A stretch of 64,000 nt of DNA from Nitrosospira sp. (GTDB taxonomy: Bacteria > Pseudomonadota > Gammaproteobacteria > Burkholderiales > Nitrosomonadaceae). The notes below the pieces were generated by a model. It made no database searches and was not told the origin of the DNA. It saw only the letters and a list, made by a program, of their open reading frames with translations. Shown in pieces: positions 28,049 to 37,800 of the stretch; position 1 is the first letter of the stretch, and every line of letters begins with the position of its first letter. The position numbers and the translations under genes were made by a program. Where the stretch lies: assembly GCA_013821425.1 (NCBI GenBank), contig JACDGV010000001.1:62001-126000 (forward strand), read 5' to 3'.

Positions 28049-29983
28049 ATGTGTGGCATCGTTGGACTGTTTGATACGCGTGGAAAAAAGGAAATCGACC
28101 GGCAGCTGCTTGGGCGCATGAATCAGATCCAGCTTCATCGCGGGCCGGATGAAGGCGAGCTATACACCGAACCAGGCGTCGGCCTGGGCCATCGCCGATT
28201 GTCCATCATGGATGTATCCAGCGGGCAGCAGCCGCTATTCAACGAGGATGGTAGCGTAGTTGTCGTTTTCAATGGCGAAATCTATAACTTTGAGGAACTA
28301 GCCAAGGAGCTCAGTGCCCTGGGTCACGTGTTTCGTACGCATTGCGATACTGAAGTGATTGTGCATGCCTGGGAAGAGTGGGGTGAACGGTGCGTAGATC
28401 GCTTCCGGGGCATGTTCGCTTTTGGTTTATGGGACCGAAACCGCGAAGTTCTGTTTCTAGCCCGTGACCGCCTTGGCATCAAGCCACTCTATTATGGCCT
28501 GCTCAAAGGAGGCATGCTCATCTTTGCGTCAGAACTCAAGGCACTGCTGGCTCACCCCGACTTTGTCCGGGACCTGGATTCCCCCGCGATAGAAGAGTAT
28601 TTTGCTTATGGGTATGTACCCGAGCCCAAAACCATATTCAGGCACGCTTTCAAGCTATCCCCAGCGCATACGCTGACGATCAGGCGCGGGCAACCCCTGC
28701 CGGCCCCTTGCCAATACTGGGATGTGCCGTTTATTCCACATGATCCAATGACGGTGCAAGAGGCGCAGGAAGAATTGATTGCCCGCTTTCGTGAATCGGT
28801 AAAGATACATCTGATGACCGAGGTGCCCCTGGGCGCTTTCCTGTCGGGGGGTGTCGACTCAAGCGCGGTGGTTGCGATGATGGCCAACCTCATGGAAGAA
28901 CCGGTCAATACGTGCTCCATCTCTTTCGGCGACCCCGCGTTCAATGAATCCCAGTACGCGCAAAAGGTTGCTGACCGCTACCGGACCCACCACGATGTGG
29001 AGCAGGTGGGCCAGGATGATTTCGACCTGATAGACAAGCTGGCATTTCTGTACGACGAGCCGTTTGCCGATAGCTCGGCCATGCCGACGTACCGGGTTTG
29101 CGAGCTAGCCAGAAGACGGGTAACGGTTGCCCTGTCGGGAGACGGGGGCGATGAGAATCTTGCTGGATACCGCCGGTATCGCTGGCATCTTTATGAAGAG
29201 CGAATGAGGTCCATGCTGCCGCTGGGATTTCGTAAGCCGTTTTTCGGCTTGCTAGGAAGCCTGTATCCAAAAGCTGACTGGGCACCAAAGCTCTTGCGCG
29301 CAAAATCTACCCTGGAAGCCTTGGGCCGCGATTCCGTCGAAGGGTACTTTCACAGTGTTTCGATCATGAAGGACAGTATGCGCCAGCGCCTGTTCAGTGC
29401 TTCCTTCAAGCGTGATCTTCAGGGGTACGAGGCGGTCGAAGTGCTGCGCTTGCATGCCCGGAAATGCCCGGTGCAGGATGCGCTTTCCCGCGTGCAATAC
29501 CTGGATATGAAAACCTATCTGGTGGGAGATATTCTTACCAAGGTGGACCGTGCCAGCATGGCACACGCGCTGGAGGTGCGCGTGCCGCTCCTGGACCATA
29601 AACTGGTCGAGTGGATGTCGGGCCTTCCAGCTTCGTTAAAGCTTCAAGGTCACGAGGGTAAATATGTTTTCAAGAAGGCGCTGGAGCCTTATCTTCCTGA
29701 CGACATCCTTTATCGCGACAAAATGGGATTTGCGGTACCCCTGGCCAGTTGGTTTCGGGGCCCGCTGCGGCAACGACTGAATAACGCATTAATGGATCCC
29801 GTTCTCGCGGACACTGGCTTGTTCAACAGGAGCTTTATAAAGGAGATGCTGGATCAACACCAGTCGGGAAGACGCGATCATAGCGCTTCGCTGTGGACGT
29901 TATTAATGTTCCAGTCATTCCTGCGCAACGTGCTGTACGGCGAGCAACCACGATCAATCAGGACGGATCTGAAGGTAGCGTAA
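28049..29983 (+). CDS. XrtA/PEP-CTERM-system amidotransferase (asparagine synthase-like)
   Basis: A 644-residue class II amidotransferase of the TIGR03108 type. The Ntn-hydrolase domain starts directly with Cys2 (MCGIVGLFD) and has RGPDEGELY and GHRRLSIMD. The synthase domain has the ATP PP-loop FLSGGVDSSAVVA and the downstream motif ALSGDGGDENLAGYRRYRWH. Related AsnB enzymes make asparagine, but members within exosortase loci are presumed to amidate a carboxyl sugar or another envelope component. It starts 23 bases after the glycosyltransferase. Confidence 0.94.
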   Translation: MCGIVGLFDTRGKKEIDRQLLGRMNQIQLHRGPDEGELYTEPGVGLGHRRLSIMDVSSGQQPLFNEDGSVVVVFNGEIYNFEELAKELSALGHVFRTHCDTEVIVHAWEEWGERCVDRFRGMFAFGLWDRNREVLFLARDRLGIKPLYYGLLKGGMLIFASELKALLAHPDFVRDLDSPAIEEYFAYGYVPEPKTIFRHAFKLSPAHTLTIRRGQPLPAPCQYWDVPFIPHDPMTVQEAQEELIARFRESVKIHLMTEVPLGAFLSGGVDSSAVVAMMANLMEEPVNTCSISFGDPAFNESQYAQKVADRYRTHHDVEQVGQDDFDLIDKLAFLYDEPFADSSAMPTYRVCELARRRVTVALSGDGGDENLAGYRRYRWHLYEERMRSMLPLGFRKPFFGLLGSLYPKADWAPKLLRAKSTLEALGRDSVEGYFHSVSIMKDSMRQRLFSASFKRDLQGYEAVEVLRLHARKCPVQDALSRVQYLDMKTYLVGDILTKVDRASMAHALEVRVPLLDHKLVEWMSGLPASLKLQGHEGKYVFKKALEPYLPDDILYRDKMGFAVPLASWFRGPLRQRLNNALMDPVLADTGLFNRSFIKEMLDQHQSGRRDHSASLWTLLMFQSFLRNVLYGEQPRSIRTDLKVA

Positions 29984-30143
29984 GAATGGATGAGTCTACC
30001 GGAAACAATAAACGTGCCCCGATGGCGATGGAAACACGGTAATCCATCTTGTTCTTTTTCCCGCAGACAGTAAGAGACCGTGCCCTTTAGCGCAACTATT
30101 AACGACCGAGCGGCAGGTAGCGATAGAACGCCAAGGTGACCCA

Positions 30144-31106
30144 ATGCTGGATGTGTTTCTTACGGTTGACGTAGAGGTATGGTGTGACGGCTGGGAGGAT
30201 ATCGATGCCAAGTTTCCTGATGCCTTTAAACGTTATATTTACGGCCCCACCTCCCGAGGGGACTTTGGCTTGCCTTATCAATTACGACAACTTCAGGACC
30301 ACGGCCTGACAGCGGTATTCTTTGTCGAGCCCCTGTTCTCGACCCGATTCGGGCTGGACCCCTTGGCGGAAATCATCAATTTGATTCGCCAAGGAGGCCA
30401 GGAAATACAGCTTCATCTGCACACGGAATGGGTGGATGAGTCCAGGGAACCCCTGCTTGACAATATCGCTGGCAAGAGACAGTTTCTACGCTACTTTTCC
30501 TTGCGGGAGCAAACGATACTGATTCAGGCGGGTGCGGAGTTGATTGAATCTGCGGGCGGGGAGAGCATAAACGCCTTCCGTGCGGGGAGTTTTGGTTTCA
30601 ATCGGGAAACGCTCCAGGCGCTATCCGTAAACTGTATTCCTTTCGATAGCAGCTACAACGCCAGTTTATTCGGTCTTGATAGCGGAATTAGTCCCGAAAT
30701 TCCGCTTGTGGAGCCGGCCGAGTATGAAGGCATTTGCGAGTATCCGATGACAGTATTTAATGGTGGCACCCGTTCCTTGCGCCACGCGCAACTGACTGCA
30801 TGCTCTTATCGCGAGATGGAAGGCTTACTTTGGCAGGCACTCGAGACGGATCGTAAAGCCTTCGTCATTCTCTTGCACAATTTCGAACTGCTCAATAGTG
30901 GAATGACCAGGCCGGATGATATCGTGGTCGCCCGCTTTCGCAAACTCTGCTCCTTTCTGGATCGTCATCGGGATTGTTTTCGGGTCCGTGGTTTTCATGG
31001 TCTGTCTCCCACGCCGGTACCTTTACAGCCCAGCCCGCTTACCTCGCCCATGTGGAAGACCGGGCTGAGAATGCTGGAGCAGGGCTTTCGCAGGAGATTT
31101 GGTTGA
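30144..31106 (+). CDS. Second polysaccharide deacetylase-like protein (NodB-related)
   Basis: A 320-residue protein of the polysaccharide deacetylase superfamily. It starts MLDVFLTVDVEVWCDGW, with the metal and catalytic acidic residues, then LHLHTEWVDE supplying the paired His, and AFRAGSFGFNRETL. Unlike the first deacetylase it has a large segment between motifs and a C-terminal LLHNFELLNSG motif, more like the WalW-type subgroup. No signal peptide is seen. It lies 160 bases after the amidotransferase and opens the less standard part of the locus. Confidence 0.85.
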   Translation: MLDVFLTVDVEVWCDGWEDIDAKFPDAFKRYIYGPTSRGDFGLPYQLRQLQDHGLTAVFFVEPLFSTRFGLDPLAEIINLIRQGGQEIQLHLHTEWVDESREPLLDNIAGKRQFLRYFSLREQTILIQAGAELIESAGGESINAFRAGSFGFNRETLQALSVNCIPFDSSYNASLFGLDSGISPEIPLVEPAEYEGICEYPMTVFNGGTRSLRHAQLTACSYREMEGLLWQALETDRKAFVILLHNFELLNSGMTRPDDIVVARFRKLCSFLDRHRDCFRVRGFHGLSPTPVPLQPSPLTSPMWKTGLRMLEQGFRRRFG

Positions 31107-31129
31107 ACCAGAACTGGAGATACCACCCC

Positions 31130-32044
31130 GTGTCCATGAAGATACGGCTGGGTGACAAGACGCTGCTTGCGCCCAAGTTGTGGTTACAGGTTCGGGAAGT
31201 GGGACTTGATGATGAACTTCCCCCGGTTGTAGAACCGCAGCCGCCATCGGAGCCTCTGCAAGCCGATAGTCAAGGCTTTCTGATCCGTTCGCTGGGTGTT
31301 GTCGGCCAGCAGCCAGTACTGAGAAGACAGCAAGAGTATCTTTGTTATGTACCTTCCCAGTACCCGCGTTATTACATCGACATGAGCCAGTCGTTCGAGG
31401 AATACAAAAGAAAATTTTCGTCGAAGACGCGTTCAACGCTCAGTCGTAAAGTGCGAAAATACGCAGAACATTGCGGCGGAACTATCTCGTGGCGGGTTTA
31501 TCATGCTGTTGAGGAAATGCCGGAGTTCTTCAGACTGGCGCGCGTCGTTTCGAGGATCACCTATCAGGAAAAGTTGCTTGATGCCGGATTGCCCGATTCG
31601 GAAGAGTTTCTGCATGAGATGGAACGGCTAGCCCAACAGGGGCGAGTGCGTGGATTCATCCTCTTTTATCATAACCAGCCCGTCTCGTACCTCTACTGCC
31701 CGGTTGATAATGGAGTACTTATCTATGCGTTTCTCGGATACGATCCTGACTACATGGATTTTTCGGTGGGTACGGTGTTGCAGTGGCTTGCCCTGGAGTA
31801 TCTGTTCGAGGAGCGGTCTTTTCGCTTCTTCGATTTTACTGAAGGCGAATCAGAGCACAAGAAACTGTTTGCGACCCATAGTGTTCAATGCGCAAATGTT
31901 TTTTTTCTGCGTAAAAGCTTGCGCAACATGCTCTTGCTGCATGCGCAAAGAACTGTCGATCGTTTCAGCAAATCAATGGGTGCCGCGCTTTATCAGTTCG
32001 GCCTTAAAACAATGGTGAAAAAACTGATGCGATTCGCCAAATGA
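31130..32044 (+). CDS. GNAT/FemAB-like acetyltransferase (Acetyltransf_6 type)
   Basis: About 304 residues, resembling CelD/BcsL-type GNAT proteins found in polysaccharide loci. The segment YKRKFSSKTRSTLSRKVRK around residue 90 corresponds to the conserved basic region, and YCPVDNGVLIYAFLGYDPDY plus FRFFDFTEGESEHKKLF to the C-terminal GNAT core. The GTG at 31130 has GGAGA nine bases upstream; ATG 31136 is the alternative. Longer frames reaching back into the deacetylase gene lack conserved sequence. It probably acylates a sugar amine of the polymer or its precursor (inference). Confidence 0.85.
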   Translation: MSMKIRLGDKTLLAPKLWLQVREVGLDDELPPVVEPQPPSEPLQADSQGFLIRSLGVVGQQPVLRRQQEYLCYVPSQYPRYYIDMSQSFEEYKRKFSSKTRSTLSRKVRKYAEHCGGTISWRVYHAVEEMPEFFRLARVVSRITYQEKLLDAGLPDSEEFLHEMERLAQQGRVRGFILFYHNQPVSYLYCPVDNGVLIYAFLGYDPDYMDFSVGTVLQWLALEYLFEERSFRFFDFTEGESEHKKLFATHSVQCANVFFLRKSLRNMLLLHAQRTVDRFSKSMGAALYQFGLKTMVKKLMRFAK

Positions 32045-32118
32045 GTGCCTGTTGCCATTAGATTTCCATTAGCTACGCCATTAGATGAAACGCAGGGAGG
32101 TAGTTCACCTCTGTAATA

Positions 32119-32156
32119 CCTTTGAACCATGTTTATACCTTATGCCTTTGAACCAT
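32119..32156 (+). repeat. Direct repeat CCTTTGAACCAT at the start of the methyltransferase gene
   Basis: Two identical 12-base copies at 32119-32130 and 32145-32156, 26 bases apart. It looks like a local tandem duplication spanning the proposed start codon, which makes the exact N-terminus uncertain. Confidence 0.6.
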
Positions 32157-32863
32157 ATTTCCATATGCCTATCAGAAAAATCGTAAAGCGCGTAGTCGAT
32201 GCCGAGTGGGTTGCTCGCATGATCGAGGTGTTGGATCGCCGATCCGACAACCGCATGACTGAGCTTGGAATGTTGAGTCAGGCATTCGAGTTTGTAAAAA
32301 TCAACCAGGTGATTGGAGATTACCTGGAATTTGGACTATGGCGGGGAAAGACTTTCGGCTACGCGCACAGGATGAAGCGCCGCTACCGTCGGAACGACAT
32401 GAAGCTATGGGGCTTTGACTCCTTTCAAGGATTACCTGATACCGGAGAACATCCCGATAATATCTGGCATAAGGGGCAGTTTGCCTGCACGCGCGAGGAA
32501 TTTCAGGTGATACTCGAATCACGCGGGTTTAAACCGTCGGAGTATGAACTGGTCGAAGGCTTCTATAACGAAAGCCTGAATGCTGCTACTCATCGTCGAT
32601 TCGCCGGGCGCAAGGCTGCGGTCATTTATATTGATTGCGATTTGTATGAGTCAACAATCCAGGTACTCGATTTTGTCCAGTCATATCTCGTTGACGGCTC
32701 GATCATCTGCTTCGATGATTTCTACAACTATAAGGGCGATCCCGAGCAGGGCGAGCAGAAAGCGCTGGCAGAATTCAGGCAAAAGCAAACGCGGGTGCGC
32801 GTTATTCCCTACATGGACTACGCGCCCCTTGGTAAATCGTTCATTTGCAGGATGAATGGTTAA
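32129..32863 (+). CDS. TylF/MycF-family O-methyltransferase-like protein
   Basis: A 244-residue class I SAM-dependent methyltransferase related to macrocin O-methyltransferase, an enzyme class that methylates sugar hydroxyls. Motifs: GDYLEFGLWRGKTF (SAM-binding), WGFDSFQGLPD, YIDCDLYEST and ICFDDFYNY (metal-binding Asp residues). The first codons coincide with a 12-base direct repeat CCTTTGAACCAT (32119-32130 and 32145-32156), so ATG 32165 is a possible alternative start. Role inferred: methylation of an exopolysaccharide sugar. Confidence 0.87.
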   Translation: MFIPYAFEPYFHMPIRKIVKRVVDAEWVARMIEVLDRRSDNRMTELGMLSQAFEFVKINQVIGDYLEFGLWRGKTFGYAHRMKRRYRRNDMKLWGFDSFQGLPDTGEHPDNIWHKGQFACTREEFQVILESRGFKPSEYELVEGFYNESLNAATHRRFAGRKAAVIYIDCDLYESTIQVLDFVQSYLVDGSIICFDDFYNYKGDPEQGEQKALAEFRQKQTRVRVIPYMDYAPLGKSFICRMNG

Positions 32864-32916
32864 CGGGATGATAGCCGGTTGTTCCCGCTTGGCACCGTAT
32901 AATCCGGCTGCGTACC

Positions 32917-34752
32917 ATGTTTGAATTCGATAAATACGAGAAGCACCTACATATTGATCGCGGACTTGCTCCGTTATCCCCTTATGTTCCCATACATGAC
33001 ATTGCAAGGATATCTTTGCTGATGTGGGGTGAGCATTGCGTGGAGTGTGCGGCGCCGAGCTGTTTTACCACCTGCGATCTCTACCAAAGCAGGCCGGATA
33101 GCCGATGCAGGCGCCTTACCTACGGCATGTATCGCAACCGCAGCTTTCCCTCCGCTCGGGGATATGGAGCGGAGATTGCATTCAAGAAGTGGGGCAAGAT
33201 CGAGGCTCGCGGGAATACGCTGATGCTACCCGCGGCCGTGACGCTGTTAATGGAAAGGGTAATTGGCTTGTCCGCACCGCTGGTTAACGCTGCCGGATCA
33301 TTTGCATACCGCCTGACCCGCGACGCTCGCTGGTCATACCTGGAGCAAGCCATTCTGGAACGCTTTACCCGCTGGCTTCATCGCCAGAGTAATGCAAATT
33401 CCAGACTGCAACCGGATGCCTTCTTGCTCGAAGTCTACAATCCAATGGATGTTCCGGTGCGGATGCACCTGAACATGGCGGTTGCTGCCGGGATGAACAA
33501 GGCTCCCCACTCCACCGGTCATCCGCCTCCATTCCGGTCGTCGGTAATCCTGCCGGCAGGGTACTCGTGCCATAAGTTCGGGCGCGAACAATTTTCAAAG
33601 GTCACGGATTGCGGTCTCCCGTTTGACGTCAGCATTATCCCTGACGGCGAGGACGTGGCCCGAATCGTTTTTCTCACCGCCGATTTTGTCGTTCGCCGCA
33701 ATGCTGCCGCGAGCGTCGAGGGTCCGGGCCAGCCAAAGATAAAGTGCGTGGTTTGGGATTTGGACAATACGATGTGGAATGGCATATTGCTTGAGAACGA
33801 AGCAGTGGCTTTGCGGCCGAAAGTGCTTGAGTTATTGCGTTTCTTTGATGAACGGGGAATCTTGCTGAGCGTCGCAAGCAAGAATGACGAGCCGAGCGCG
33901 TTGCGCCGTATGGAAGAATTGGGCATAGCGGATTTTTTCCTGTATCCCCAGATCAGTTGGCTGCCGAAGAGCGAGAGCATCAGGACAATAGCAGAGCAAC
34001 TTAACATAGGTTTGGATACCTTTGCTTTTATTGACGACAATCCATTCGAACTGGAAGAGGTATCACGAGCACTGAACGGAGTTTCTTGCGTGAACGCAGC
34101 CCATATTGATCAGCTATTCTCCAATCCTCGCTATCAAGGCACAGTCAGTGACGAGGCCAGGAAACGCAGCCGGTTTTATCGGGAAGAATTCGTACGTAAA
34201 AGGAGCGCGTCACAGTTCGGTTCGGATTACCTTGGGTTCCTGGCGTCTTGTGGAATAAAGTTGTATGTCGATCTTTATACGGATGACGATCTGGACCGCG
34301 TGTCTGAACTTGTTCAGCGTACCAACCAATTAAACTTTTCCGGGCGCAAATATCTCAGGAGCGAGATACTTCCGATACTTGCGGATAAAAAAGTCAGTAA
34401 ATATGTTCTCCGTTGTGCTGACAATTATGGCTCTTATGGCGCCGTGGGGTTCTGCATTGTAAGTTTCGCAGAGGATGAGATACGTGTTGAGGATTTCATG
34501 CTTTCATGCCGGGTTCAAGGGAGATTTATCGAACAGGCTTTCTTCAATTATCTCCTAAACGCTTACGAGGGCCCGAGGCCGCAGGGCCTATGGGTCAACT
34601 TCGAACCCACCGGCCGTAATATCCCGGCCCAGCAAGTGCTCGAAAGCCTGAATTTCCTCCCCTGCTCATCAGGTAAAGGCCTGCGTATCGACCTTAACTC
34701 TCACACGCTCGATTGCAATTTTATCTCGGTGCAGTCCTCGCCTGTGCAGTGA
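32917..34752 (+). CDS. FkbH-like HAD-IIIC family protein with unusual Cys-rich N-terminus
   Basis: A 611-residue protein. The FkbH core begins near residue 275 with the HAD motif VVWDLDNTMWNG, then LLSVASKNDEPSALRRM and FAFIDDNPFELEEV, and ends in a GNAT-like domain (LVQRTNQLNFSGRKY, MLSCRVQGRFIEQAFF). FkbH enzymes dephosphorylate a glycerate precursor and load it onto an acyl carrier protein. The first 270 residues differ from classical FkbH and contain Cys41, Cys44, Cys49, Cys53 and Cys64, a possible metal or Fe-S site. No acyl carrier protein gene lies in the window. Last plus-strand gene of the locus. Confidence 0.85.
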   Translation: MFEFDKYEKHLHIDRGLAPLSPYVPIHDIARISLLMWGEHCVECAAPSCFTTCDLYQSRPDSRCRRLTYGMYRNRSFPSARGYGAEIAFKKWGKIEARGNTLMLPAAVTLLMERVIGLSAPLVNAAGSFAYRLTRDARWSYLEQAILERFTRWLHRQSNANSRLQPDAFLLEVYNPMDVPVRMHLNMAVAAGMNKAPHSTGHPPPFRSSVILPAGYSCHKFGREQFSKVTDCGLPFDVSIIPDGEDVARIVFLTADFVVRRNAAASVEGPGQPKIKCVVWDLDNTMWNGILLENEAVALRPKVLELLRFFDERGILLSVASKNDEPSALRRMEELGIADFFLYPQISWLPKSESIRTIAEQLNIGLDTFAFIDDNPFELEEVSRALNGVSCVNAAHIDQLFSNPRYQGTVSDEARKRSRFYREEFVRKRSASQFGSDYLGFLASCGIKLYVDLYTDDDLDRVSELVQRTNQLNFSGRKYLRSEILPILADKKVSKYVLRCADNYGSYGAVGFCIVSFAEDEIRVEDFMLSCRVQGRFIEQAFFNYLLNAYEGPRPQGLWVNFEPTGRNIPAQQVLESLNFLPCSSGKGLRIDLNSHTLDCNFISVQSSPVQ

Positions 34753-34880
34753 GCCGGGTGACTTTCGCGATAGTGCCGGCAAGAGTCGCAACTCAAGCAA
34801 TGTTGGAACTGCGGTGTAACGCTCCCTTGAATGCTGGAATGGGTAGCATGCTAAAGCCAGGAATAAATGCGACGAGATAT

Positions 34881-37800
34881 TCATGAGCGACCGGAAATGA
34901 TTGCATGATCTGGGGTGGTGGGAACAAAGCGCGCATCGGCAGTTAATCCCGCTATTAGCAACAGATAAAAGAAGAAACTGAGGCGAGGCTCGTCGGCCCA
35001 GCTATTGAGCATACCTACGACGAGAAAGGCCGTGAATGACGCGCATAACACCAGACTGAGCGGGTCGTTTCGTAGCGCACGGGACAACCAGCGTACCATC
35101 GCGTAGGTGATGAGTGCGAGGAAACAGAAAAGCCCCAGCCAGCCTTGCTCGAAAAAAACGTTCAAGTACAGGTTTTCCACGTGCCACGGCAAATAGTTAT
35201 CGGTCGAAAAAAACCAATAGTGCATGCCACTGGAAAAATCGCCATTTCGAACCAGATTGGCGCCTGCCGCGTCAAACAGTGCGACGTTATCCACATCCAC
35301 TACTGTGCCGGGCTGACCATTGTAAATCGATAGCTTTATTGGCCGTGCGAACCGGCTTCCGGGGGGGCCAAAATCCTTGGCGTGAATTTGCGTTTCGTGA
35401 CGGGCCCAATCCCCATCAGGTGTATCGATTTGTAGCAGAGCGCTGGTACATGTATATGAATCAAGCAACGCTTTTTCGCACACAATCGCAGTCAAGGTTG
35501 CGTTCCTGGCATTGGTACGTAAATCCATCGTTAGCATGTATCGTTGCTCTGGCACAATTGCTACCGTCTGTTCGAAATATAGCGGGTCCCCGCTCCCGAG
35601 TCGCAGCACGCGGTTTTCCTTCTCGGTGACAAACGAGTAGGTTGCCGGACGAGAGGTCGTGCTTGAATTCCAGAAATAGGCTGATGGAAACGAGCCCAGG
35701 CCCATACCGAAGAACGATGCGTTCTGCATTCGAACAATATCCAGCACCTCTGCCCAATGGTCCACCCGTGTGCCCAGATCGCGTTCAGTTGATGCCCAAC
35801 GCGACTGGCTATATTCTCCGCTGAGAACAGGCCATGCGACGACTGCCGCGACTCCTGCGAACAGGATTACAGCGGTTATGTTGGAAAAGCGTTGCGCTTG
35901 CTCACGTAGCGCCAGCCGCGAAAAGCCCAGCAATACGACCAGTGTTGCCAATGCAAAGGCCGCCTGTCCTCCGCGCGAAAACGTCACCATCACACTATAC
36001 GCCCCCAGACTGTACAGCCCCACCGCCAGCACTGTAGCCCAGGCACGCCGTCGCTGCCAGGCAAACAGCGCCACGAATGGCAGCGCAGCAGTTAAATAAG
36101 CCTCTATATAGGCGCCTCCAACATGCATGCCCGGAAAAGGTCCAGTGATGCGATAATCGTTTTCGAAATTGAGAAGTCCCGGAAATGTCACGCGCTCCCA
36201 CAAGATATACCCTACCGTTCCTGCCAGACCCACTGTTATACCAGCAGCTAGTCGATACGCGGCGCGGTCCGGTTCTTCCCACTCAAGCGCCAAAAGTGGC
36301 ACGAACGCTAGAATAAATGCCAAGCCCTTCGCAACCCTTAGGGCATTGTAAGAACTGGTGTATTGGGAAAATGCATTATGATCCGGTGTAGACAGGGGCA
36401 ATATGCCTATGACCAAGCTGATTGCCGCCGATAGTACAAAAAGCGAAAGCAAAAGACGACCCGCTCCTCGTAGCGCGCGTTGGGCAGGCACCCGGGAAAT
36501 CCTGAGATAAGTTACGCCTACGGTAACCAGGAGCGCGGTATCGAATTCGGTCCAGAATAAACGGCCGCTCCATTGCGTCAAATCCAGCAGGGGCAACATG
36601 GCCGGTACGCACGCGAGCCAGAGTCCGGGTTGCCACCAGAGCAGTGCCGCATAAGTGAGGAGGGCTGCCAGAACCCAACTTGTATCAAGCGGAGAAGTCA
36701 ACGCAGCTACCGTCGCCGCACATATCACCGGTATACCAATAGCCACTGCCCAGGCAGGAGGGCGCTCGGTTGGAGTCAACGCAATCTGGGGCCGGGCAGA
36801 CAGCGGAGGTGAGCCGGGCTGAATCGTCGACAGTAAGTTCAGAAGCCAGTATGACGTCGTCGCTGCCCCTGCTGCTATCAAGATATTTGTTGGGTCAGGG
36901 TGCTTGCCGGCAACGAAGAGCTTTCCCGCTTCAATAACGCTTGCCAGTACTCCAGCAGCGACCGCGGGCCACCAGTAATTTGCTTTTGGCTTACCGGAGA
37001 GGCCAGCCCAACCCCATATCCATAGGCCAGCCCCGATGGGTAAATACAGTATAGCCTGAGACAATAGGCTTATTAGCGCCACTGTTTCCGTACTGAAGTA
37101 GTGGTAATAAAACGGTAGAAAGTTTACATTCTCAAGCCGCGTCCATCCCTCGGTTGTGCCCAGCCAACGGCCCGAAAACCAGCCGTTTAACCATATGACC
37201 GCACCGAGATAGGGAAAGGCGCCAAGTGCCAGCGCGGGACGAGCATGCTGCCGCAGCGAGCGCCAGTTTATACTGGGGGCCAGTTGTATCAGTCCAGCGC
37301 CTAGCATCATCCCTGCGGCCCGCGAAACGACCGACGCTCCCTGGCTGATGCCGGATGCAAGTGTCAGTTGCAAACCTTCAATCATTACGCCCAACATGGC
37401 TCCCGCTACCGCCGCTCCAAAGAGCGGAACATGCCGGCGCATGGGTCCAGAAACCAGCATGGCCAGCGGCGCCACCAGCAATGCTTCGGGAATCAGCCGT
37501 AAGATGCAATTTCCCCCGCATTGCGGCACAAATAGCCACCCAACGTTAGCTGACCCCAGTTTTGCCTTCCATTCGTCGTAAGACATTAAAAAATCGTAGG
37601 GAAATATACTGAGCACTGCATAGGCCAGCGCATATGCAATCAATACTGCATGCCGTGCCTGCGCCCCTCCATGAGATATCGTTTGTGCCAAATGCATGAG
37701 ACGAGCGCCAATTAGGGGCCAGAGCAAGATGCCCAACGCCGAGCCGACCAATTCGGCAAAGAGGTCATTCAGGGAGACAGTTCGTGGAGCAAAAAACTGC

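Noticed and set aside
35551-35566. TGGCAC followed by TTGCT resembling a sigma54 promoter
   Set aside because: Spacing between the two elements is too short for a -24/-12 promoter and the site lies within the polymerase coding sequence.
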